Shown one piece after another: positions 1-5,012 of a stretch of DNA of 5,012 nt. The DNA is taken from the NCBI GenBank assembly GCA_017885175.1, contig JAFNGP010000137.1, positions 235-5,246 on the forward strand, written 5' to 3'. The notes beneath the pieces were generated by a model. It ran no database searches, had not been told where the DNA came from, and saw nothing but the letters and a program-made list of their open reading frames with translations. The translations under genes and the position numbers were made by a program. This DNA comes from a bacterium (GTDB taxonomy: Bacteria > Krumholzibacteriota > Krumholzibacteriia > Krumholzibacteriales > Krumholzibacteriaceae). How positions within the stretch are numbered: position 1 is the first letter of the stretch; each line of letters begins with the position of its first letter.

Positions 1-1049
1 TCCTTCATCTGGCGCAGCATGATGGCGGTGCCGTCGTTTCCCGAGAAGGGTCCCGTGTTGACGAGAAAGAACATCGACACCGTCGGCTCCTCGATCTCGA
101 GAGGCTTGAGCGCCTCCGCGGGATCCTCGATGTTCGAGAAGGTGTCTCCGATGCCGATCTCGGCCGGGCCCGCGAGCCACACGATGTCGCCGGCGCTGAT
201 CTTGTCCGCCTCGACTCGCTCCAGCCCGCGCGTCACCCAGAAATGCACGCCCTTCTCCCTGGTCGTGCCGGTCACGTCCCAGCCGGCGGCCTGATCGCCG
301 GGATTCTTCCACCGCGTGACGAACCGGGTGAATTCATCTCCCTTGTGCAGCGTGCCGCGCAGCACCCGGCCGCAGCCGATCTGCCCGACGTAATCGCTCC
401 AGGCGAGCGTGCTGACCTGCATGAGAAACGGACCTTTCCGGTCGACCTTGGGAGGGTGCACCTCATGGACGATCGTTTCGAAAAGGGCGTCCATTCCTTC
501 GTGCGCGTCCTTATGGAGGTCCTTCACGAGCCAGCCGTCGAGGCCGGAGCCGTACAGAACCGGGAAATGCGCCTGCTCGTCCGTCGCCCCCAGATCGAGG
601 AAGAGATCGAACGTCTTGTTCAGCGTGTGGTTGGGGCGGGAGTTCGGACGATCGACCTTGTTGATGACGACGATGGGGCGGAGTCCCAGCCGGAGCGAGC
701 GCATGAGCACGTACCGGGTCTGCGGCATCGGCCCTTCGTTGGCGTCCACGAGGAGGAGAACCGAATCGACCATCGAGAGCACCCGCTCCACCTCGCCTGA
801 GAAATCGGCGTGGCCGGGCGTATCGATGATATTGATGAGATACCCGTTCCAGTTGACCGTGCAGTGTTTGGCCCTGATCGTGATGCCGCGCTCCCGCTCG
901 ATGTCGTTGTTGTCCATGAGCCGCTCCGTGACCTGCTCGTTGTCCCGAAAGGTCCGGGCGGCGCGGAAGATGGAATCGATCAGGGTCGTTTTCCCGTGAT
1001 CGATGTGGGCGATGATAGCCACGTTGCGAATATGGTTGACTGTCGGCAT
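1..1049 (-). CDS. typA: Translational GTPase TypA/BipA, N-terminal part (gene continues past left edge)
   Basis: TypA/BipA is a ribosome-binding GTPase of the EF-G/LepA superfamily, linked in other bacteria to 50S assembly and to growth in cold or stress. The minus-strand frame starts at the ATG at 1049-1047 and is open to the window edge, giving 349 residues of a family usually near 600. The G-domain motifs are all present: AHIDHGKT (14-21, P-loop), RGIT (54-57, switch I), DTPGH (76-80), NKVD (130-133, followed by RP as in TypA) and YGSGL (166-170, G5). Domain II begins near residue 206 (GPFLMQVS) and the next domain near 321 (EPTVSMFF, matching E. coli BipA). The start is supported by alignment to MIEKLRNIAIIAH of E. 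coli BipA and by a GAGGT ribosome site. Domain II carries about 13 more residues than I recall in E. coli. The family assignment is very secure; the C-terminal domains are not visible. Confidence 0.96.
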   Translation of the reverse strand, partial: MPTVNHIRNVAIIAHIDHGKTTLIDSIFRAARTFRDNEQVTERLMDNNDIERERGITIRAKHCTVNWNGYLINIIDTPGHADFSGEVERVLSMVDSVLLLVDANEGPMPQTRYVLMRSLRLGLRPIVVINKVDRPNSRPNHTLNKTFDLFLDLGATDEQAHFPVLYGSGLDGWLVKDLHKDAHEGMDALFETIVHEVHPPKVDRKGPFLMQVSTLAWSDYVGQIGCGRVLRGTLHKGDEFTRFVTRWKNPGDQAAGWDVTGTTREKGVHFWVTRGLERVEADKISAGDIVWLAGPAEIGIGDTFSNIEDPAEALKPLEIEEPTVSMFFLVNTGPFSGNDGTAIMLRQMK

Positions 1050-1059
1050 ACGGAGACAA

Positions 1060-1064
1060 ACCTC
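1060..1064 (-). promoter_or_regulatory. Ribosome binding site of typA
   Basis: On the minus strand GAGGT (1064-1060) lies 10 bases before the ATG at 1049. It matches five bases of the Shine-Dalgarno consensus at slightly long spacing, and supports this start over the out-of-frame ATG at 1059. Confidence 0.55.
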
Positions 1065-1119
1065 AAAAATGAAAACAGGCCCCGGCGATCCGCGGCCCGA
1101 GCTGGTGTGGACTCGTAAG

Positions 1120-1148
1120 AAAATAGTACGCGGGGACGAACTCCGCAA
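1120..1148 (-). promoter_or_regulatory. Candidate sigma70-like promoter for typA
   Basis: Reading the minus strand, TTGCGG (1148-1143) is followed after exactly 17 bases by TATTTT (1125-1120). These match the -35 and -10 consensus at 3/6 and 4/6 positions. The -10 lies in the only AT-rich patch close upstream of typA and predicts a leader of roughly 60 bases. The match is weak; the support is spacing, position and local AT content. Confidence 0.28.
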
Positions 1149-1166
1149 GTCTTTTCTGGCCGTGCT

Positions 1167-1210
1167 TCGATCTTGACAGCGACCGCGTTCCGGTAGAAAC
1201 TGTCGATCGA
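1167..1210. repeat. Imperfect nested inverted repeat in the divergent intergenic region
   Basis: The left arm TCGATC-TT-GACAG (1167-1179) is the reverse complement of the right arm CTGTCGATCGA (1200-1210) apart from a two-base TT bulge, giving 11 pairs. Inside the 20-base loop a second stem pairs ACCG (1182-1185) with CGGT (1191-1194) around CGTTC. The element overlaps the candidate -35 and -10 of the helicase promoter, so it could be an operator or a structured nucleic-acid element. With no T-tract after it, it does not look like an intrinsic terminator. The pairing is directly visible; a function is only inferred. Confidence 0.5.
1173..1199 (+). promoter_or_regulatory. Candidate sigma70-like promoter for the DEAD-box helicase
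   Basis: A perfect -35 hexamer TTGACA (1173-1178) is followed after 15 bases by TAGAAA (1194-1199), a 4/6 match to TATAAT. The spacing is shorter than the optimal 17, which weakens the call. It would give a leader of about 60 bases before the ATG at 1265. The -35 lies within the left arm of the inverted repeat at 1167-1210. Confidence 0.4.
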
Positions 1211-2167
1211 GATCATGAATTTCCAAATATATGGCGCGAACAGAGAAAGTGAGCGAATGTCGCAATGATTCAAGCAAAGAGCAGCTTCTTCGGACTCGGC
1301 ATCGCGCCGGGTCTCCTTGGTGTGCTGGATGCGCTCAAATTCACCGTCCCCACGCCAATTCAGGAGGCGGCGATCCCGATCGCGATCGCCGGCAAGGACG
1401 TCATCGGGGTCGCGCAGACCGGGACGGGCAAGACGATCGCGTTCGGCATTCCCATGGTCCAGCGCCTCGCCCAGGGGAAGAGCAGGGGGCTCGTGCTGGT
1501 GCCCACGCGCGAGCTCGCCCTCCAGGTCCACGAGGATCTGGCGAAGTTCGTCCGGGCATTCAAGCTTCGGAGCGCCGTCGTGATCGGGGGCGAGTCGATG
1601 GGCCATCAGATCCGGCAGTTGAAGGAGCATCCGCACATCATCATCGCGACTCCCGGCCGCCTCAACGACCTCCTCGAGCAGCGCCAGGTCCGTCTCGCCG
1701 ACGTGAGCATTCTGGTGCTCGACGAGGCCGACCGTATGCTCGATATGGGTTTTCTCCCGCAGATCGAGCGCATCATCAAGCTGATCCCGAAGTCCCGCCA
1801 GACCATGCTCTTCTCGGCCACGATGCAGTCGAGCGTTCTGAGGATCGCGTCCAACTACATGCATCTGCCGGTTCGCACCGAGATCGCCCCGTCCGGGACG
1901 GCGACGGATCTGGTGACGCAGGAGATACTCTTTGTTCAGAAAGAGCACAAGGGCCGCCTGCTGGGGCAGGTCCTCACGCAGTACACGGGCTCCGTGCTGC
2001 TCTTTGTGCGGACAAAGCGCGGCGCCGGCAGGGTGGCGAGGCTGCTGCGCGAGTTGGGCCATAGCGCGGCCGAGATCCACGCCGACCGGTCGCAACCGCA
2101 GCGCAAAGAGGCCTTGCGGCGGTTCAAGACAGGCGAATACCGTATTCTTGTGGCCACCGACATCGCG

Positions 2168-2180
2168 GCGCGCGGGCAAG
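2168..2180 (+). other. Deletion/frameshift junction in the helicase gene
   Basis: The reading frame of homology changes here from codons beginning at 2174 (GGG, end of AARG) to codons beginning at 2172 (GCG GGC AAG, start of AGK). The two homologous segments overlap on GCGCGGGC, a string that would be expected at both ends of the missing part (GCG-CGC-GGG for ARG and CGC-GCG-GGC for RAG). Using RhlE spacing of about 30 residues between these points, the missing stretch is about 95 bases, and it must be 2 modulo 3. A deletion between short direct repeats, or an assembly collapse, would both produce this picture. Confidence 0.75.
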
Positions 2181-2373
2181 CGGGGACACGCGATCGCCTT
2201 CGCCACGCCGGACCAGCGCAGCGACGTGAGGGAAATCGAACGGTTCATGTGCGCCGCGATCCCGGTGTCGCGGGACTCGGAGATCCCCGCCGAGCAGCTC
2301 GCCGCGGAACAGAAGGCGGCGAAGAAGCCGGCGTTCGGCAGGACTCCTCGTCCGGCTCCGCGTCGTCTCAGGA

Positions 2374-2381
2374 TCAGATAG
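2374..2381. other. Tail-to-tail overlap of helicase and RND gene ends
   Basis: The restored helicase frame ends with TAG at 2379-2381, while the RND permease ends on the opposite strand with TGA at 2376-2374, so the coding ends overlap by eight bases. No hairpin with a T-tract is visible around this point on either strand. Transcripts from both sides therefore probably extend into the opposing gene unless terminated by Rho. Confidence 0.8.
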
Positions 2382-5012
2382 TCTTGCTCTTGAATCTCTT
2401 CTCGAATATCGCGTACACGACCGGAACGAGGATGAGCGTGATGAGCGTCGAGCTCATGAGCCCGCCGATCACGACGCGCGCGAGCGGCGCCTGCGTCTCG
2501 CCGCCTTCGCCGAGGCCTATGGCGAGGGGGAGAAGGCCGAGCACCGTGGTGAGGGTGGTCATGAGAATGGGGCGGAGCCGCCTCGATCCGGCGAGCCGGA
2601 TCGCTTCGGCGAGCTGCATTCCGTGGAGCCGGCGCAGCTGGTTCGTATAATCGACGAGGAGGATCGCGTTGTTCACGACGATCCCCGAGAGCATGATGCA
2701 GCCGATGAAGGCCTGCATGCTGAAAATGGTGCCGGTGAGCAGCATCGTCACCGTGATGCCGATGAGCGCCATCGGTATCGAGAAGAGCACGACGAACGGG
2801 TCTCGCCACGATTCGAACTGTCCCGCCATCACCAGGTAGACGAGCATGATGGCCAGGATGAATCCGAACATGAGCTCCCGGAACGCCTTCTGCTGCTCCT
2901 CGTAATCGCCGCCGAAGAGAATGGCGAAATCCTTCGGGACCGGAACCGACCGGAGCTCGCGGCGAATGTCCCTGATAACCGATCCCATGTCGCGGCCGGT
3001 GAAGTTCGCCTCGATCGTGATGATACGCTCCTGATCCTTCCGTTCGATTCGGACCGGGCCTTCCTCTTGGACGGCTTCCACGACGTTGCGCAGAATGACC
3101 GGCTGGCCGCGGCTGTTGACGACGGTCAGGTCGAGGAGATTGTCCAGGCTCTTCCGGTCCCCCTCGCTGAGGCGCACGAGAATGACGTACTGCTTGCCTC
3201 CCTCGCGATAGTAGGACGCGAGCGTGCCGCCGACCGCAGTCTGCAGCGCGTCTCCGATGCGCGAGACGCCGAGTCCCAGGTCGGCCGCTTTTTCCCTGTC
3301 GATCCGGAAGATCTGCTCCGGATTTCCCTCCTCGCGGCTGATCTGCGTATCGGTGATGCCGGGGACCTTGACGACGATGTCGTTGACCCGCTGCGCGAGC
3401 GCCTGCGCCGTCGCGAGATCGTACCCGCGGATTTCGATGTTCACGTCGCTCTCCGACCCCGCGCCCATTCGCAGCACGAAAAGCCCCTCTCCGGCCCTCG
3501 TGCGGATCGTGACGCCCGGGAGCCCGGCGAGAGAGCGGCGCAGGTCGTTCGCGATGCGCTCGCTGCTGCGGCGCCGCTCGCCGCGCGGGACGAGCATGAC
3601 GCGCACCTCGGACATATGGCCGCCCGCGGAGTGGTAGCCCCCGCCGCCCATTTCCGACATGATGGAAACGGCTTCCGGCACCTGCGCGCGGACGATTTCC
3701 TCGACCGTACGCGTCGCCTGATCGATGATGGCGAGCTTCGTGCCCACCGCCATCTCGACGTTGACGTCCACCTCGCCCTGGTCCGTGGCCGGCATCAATT
3801 CCACTCCGACGAGCCGCACCATGGCGATCGAAACGACGAACAGCCCGAGCGTCGCGAGCAGCACGGTCTTCTTGCGCTCCAGCGCCCATTGCAGCAAGCT
3901 CGAGTACCGCTGCTCGATCCGCAGGAAGACATCTTCGCTGTAAGAATAGATCCGGTGCAGACGGCTCTCGTTCCTGGAGTGCGCCGCGGATTGGAACCGC
4001 AGGAAACGGGAGGCGAGCATCGGAATGAGGGTGAGCGCGACGACGAGCGAGCAGAGGAGGGAGAAGCTCACCACCAATGCCATCTGGCGGAACATGATTC
4101 CCGACATCCCGCGGATGAACACGACGGGGAAGAACACGACGACGGTCGTCAGCGTGCTCGACACGATCGCCGACCAGACCTCGGATGTGCCGGTGAGCGC
4201 GCTCTTGATATTGTCCAAACCGGCCTCGCGATGGCGGTAGATGTTTTCGAGCACGACGATCGCGTTGTCCACGAGCATGCCGATGCCGAGCGCGAGCCCG
4301 CCGAAGGTGATGATGTTCAACGTGAAGCGGCTGAAGTACATGAGCACGAAGGTGGCGATGATCGAAATCGGTATCGTGGTCGAGATGATGAGGGTGCTCG
4401 AAACGTTGCGGAGGAAGAGAAAGAGAATGAGGATCGCGAGCAAACCGCCGATGAGGGCGGCGCTCCCCATGTTGTTGATGGAATCCTTGATGTAAATCGA
4501 AGTGTCGACGATCGGAATGAGCTGGAGCTGGGGTATGTCGCGGTTGATGCGGTCCATCTCCGCTCGCACGGCCTGGGCGACGTTGACGGTATTGGCGCCC
4601 GATTGCTTGCTGATCGAGATGCGCAGCCCCGGCCTCCCGTCGATGCGCACGATCTGGCGGATCTCCTCCCAGGAATCCTCGACGTCCGCCACGTCCTTGA
4701 TGCGGATCGGGGCGCCCGCGCGGGTCGTGACGACCGTGTTGCGTACCTCGTCGAGATTGCGGTATTCCCCCTGCGTGCGCACGAGGACTTCGAGGTTCCC
4801 CTTGTCGTAGAGGCCGGCCGGGACGTTTCGATTCTCGTTCCGCAGGGCGCCGAGCACCGCGTCGGTCGATATCCCGAGCGCCTTGAGCTGGTCGCCGCGG
4901 AGATTGACGTGTATCTCCCGGTTCAGGCCGCCGCGAATGTCGACCGAGGCCACTCCCGGCACCCTCTCGAGCCGGTACTTTACCTGGTCCTCGACGATGC
5001 GCCGCAGATCGA
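2374..5012 (-). CDS. RND efflux permease of the HAE1/AcrB-like family, C-terminal 85% (gene continues past right edge)
   Basis: This is the inner-membrane, ion-driven pump subunit of a tripartite efflux system, which normally works with a periplasmic adaptor and an outer-membrane TolC-type channel. The frame is open from the right edge to TGA at 2376-2374. It gives 878 residues, so about 150 N-terminal residues with TM1 are missing from a family near 1030. Counting from the first visible codon, TM2-TM6 lie at about 182-333, TM7 at about 382-399, TM8-TM12 at about 714-868, with the second periplasmic domain between. The TM4 motif is GMLVDNAIVV (D248, N249) and TM10 reads GIVVNNAILLVDY (N780). 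These replace the Asp-Asp and Lys of AcrB. The PGVASVDI segment near the edge matches the AcrB porter region PGVGEVQV. No internal stop or frameshift is seen. The substrate cannot be told; the partner genes are probably off the right edge. The GTG at 4962 is internal, not the start. Confidence 0.95.
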   Translation of the reverse strand, partial: DLRRIVEDQVKYRLERVPGVASVDIRGGLNREIHVNLRGDQLKALGISTDAVLGALRNENRNVPAGLYDKGNLEVLVRTQGEYRNLDEVRNTVVTTRAGAPIRIKDVADVEDSWEEIRQIVRIDGRPGLRISISKQSGANTVNVAQAVRAEMDRINRDIPQLQLIPIVDTSIYIKDSINNMGSAALIGGLLAILILFLFLRNVSSTLIISTTIPISIIATFVLMYFSRFTLNIITFGGLALGIGMLVDNAIVVLENIYRHREAGLDNIKSALTGTSEVWSAIVSSTLTTVVVFFPVVFIRGMSGIMFRQMALVVSFSLLCSLVVALTLIPMLASRFLRFQSAAHSRNESRLHRIYSYSEDVFLRIEQRYSSLLQWALERKKTVLLATLGLFVVSIAMVRLVGVELMPATDQGEVDVNVEMAVGTKLAIIDQATRTVEEIVRAQVPEAVSIMSEMGGGGYHSAGGHMSEVRVMLVPRGERRRSSERIANDLRRSLAGLPGVTIRTRAGEGLFVLRMGAGSESDVNIEIRGYDLATAQALAQRVNDIVVKVPGITDTQISREEGNPEQIFRIDREKAADLGLGVSRIGDALQTAVGGTLASYYREGGKQYVILVRLSEGDRKSLDNLLDLTVVNSRGQPVILRNVVEAVQEEGPVRIERKDQERIITIEANFTGRDMGSVIRDIRRELRSVPVPKDFAILFGGDYEEQQKAFRELMFGFILAIMLVYLVMAGQFESWRDPFVVLFSIPMALIGITVTMLLTGTIFSMQAFIGCIMLSGIVVNNAILLVDYTNQLRRLHGMQLAEAIRLAGSRRLRPILMTTLTTVLGLLPLAIGLGEGGETQAPLARVVIGGLMSSTLITLILVPVVYAIFEKRFKSKTI

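Larger units (their letters stand above)
1265..2381 (+). pseudogene. RhlE-like DEAD-box RNA helicase, broken by an internal deletion and frameshift
   Basis: DEAD-box proteins are ATP-dependent RNA unwinding enzymes of ribosome assembly and RNA decay. From the ATG at 1265 the first frame gives 304 good residues: Q motif TPIQ (30-33), Walker A AQTGTGKT (50-57), PTRELA (80-85), GG (108-109), TPGR (129-132), DEAD (153-156), SAT (184-186), and in the second RecA domain HADRSQPQR and motif V ATDIAARG (ending at 2176). The RSQ and DEADRMLDMGF signatures resemble RhlE. Homology then jumps to another frame: from 2172 AGKRGHAIAF continues the C-terminal domain to TAG at 2379-2381, ending in a basic tail (KKPAFGRTPRP). 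The roughly 30 residues expected between, with motif V Asp and motif VI HRIGRxxR, are absent. Without the lesion the protein would be about 400 residues, usual for short RhlE forms. The ribosome site is weak (GTGAG, 1249-1253). As written the first frame runs on to 2650, giving a 461-residue product with a non-homologous tail. Confidence 0.85.

Noticed and set aside
243..999. Plus-strand open frames opposite typA (243-800 and 409-999)
   Set aside because: They lie antisense to a gene with all five GTPase motifs and show no family resemblance of their own; they are shadow frames.
1223..1234. CCAAATATATGG as a regulatory palindrome or a -10 element
   Set aside because: It is only an approximate palindrome, and no acceptable -35 lies 15-19 bases upstream. 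It resembles a eukaryotic CArG box only by chance.
1231..2064. Plus-strand open frame starting ATG at 1231 with a better looking upstream AT-rich stretch
   Set aside because: It is in a different frame from the helicase motifs, and its translation is Arg/Gly/Ala-rich without any domain. The helicase frame from 1265 carries every expected motif.
2168..2180. Programmed ribosomal frameshift rejoining the two helicase frames
   Set aside because: There is no slippery heptamer, and a simple frame change would still leave out about 30 conserved residues with motif VI. The change is a deletion, not recoding.
980..3889. A 969-codon open frame on the minus strand spanning the end of typA, the intergenic region, the helicase and most of the RND gene
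   Set aside because: Its product is low-complexity and rich in Arg, Gly, Ala and His, as expected from an alternate frame of GC-rich coding DNA. It crosses three better supported genes, with no recognisable domain.
4962..4962. GTG at 4962 as the start of the RND gene
   Set aside because: The same frame continues upstream to the window edge with family-typical sequence (DLRRIVEDQVKYRLERVPG), and starting here would remove TM1 and the first porter subdomain.
1..5012. A new defence, mobile or biosynthetic system
   Set aside because: All coding capacity is explained by three widespread housekeeping or transport families. There are no repeats in array form, integrase, transposase, toxin-antitoxin pair or unexplained conserved frame.

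Overview
This is a GC-rich bacterial window carrying three protein genes and one short divergent intergenic region. The organism is most likely Gram-negative, because the largest gene is an HAE1/AcrB-type RND efflux permease with the large periplasmic loops of tripartite pumps. The genes alone do not allow a closer taxonomic placement. Nothing in base composition or content suggests a mobile element, and there is no tRNA, rRNA, CRISPR array or insertion sequence.

Layout, left to right. Bases 1-1049 (minus strand, running off the left edge) encode the N-terminal 349 residues of the ribosome-associated GTPase TypA/BipA. Bases 1050-1264 are the intergenic region between two divergent genes. It holds weak sigma70-like promoter candidates on both strands and an imperfect nested inverted repeat (1167-1210) that overlaps the candidate rightward promoter. 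Bases 1265-2381 (plus strand) are a RhlE-like DEAD-box RNA helicase. An internal deletion with frameshift near 2171-2177 removes about 30 residues, including helicase motif VI. Bases 2374-5012 (minus strand, running off the right edge) encode the C-terminal 878 or so residues of the RND permease. Its stop codon lies inside the helicase's last codons, so the two genes converge with an 8-base overlap and no intergenic terminator.

Functionally, TypA and a RhlE-type helicase both act on ribosomes or RNA and are commonly linked to cold or stress adaptation, so a shared divergent control region is plausible but unproven. The RND gene is probably the distal end of a separate efflux operon lying to the right. 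The points most worth a second look are the broken helicase (real deletion or assembly collapse), the D/N/N proton-relay residues of the RND pump, and the nested inverted repeat. I found no convincing evidence of a previously undescribed multi-gene system.
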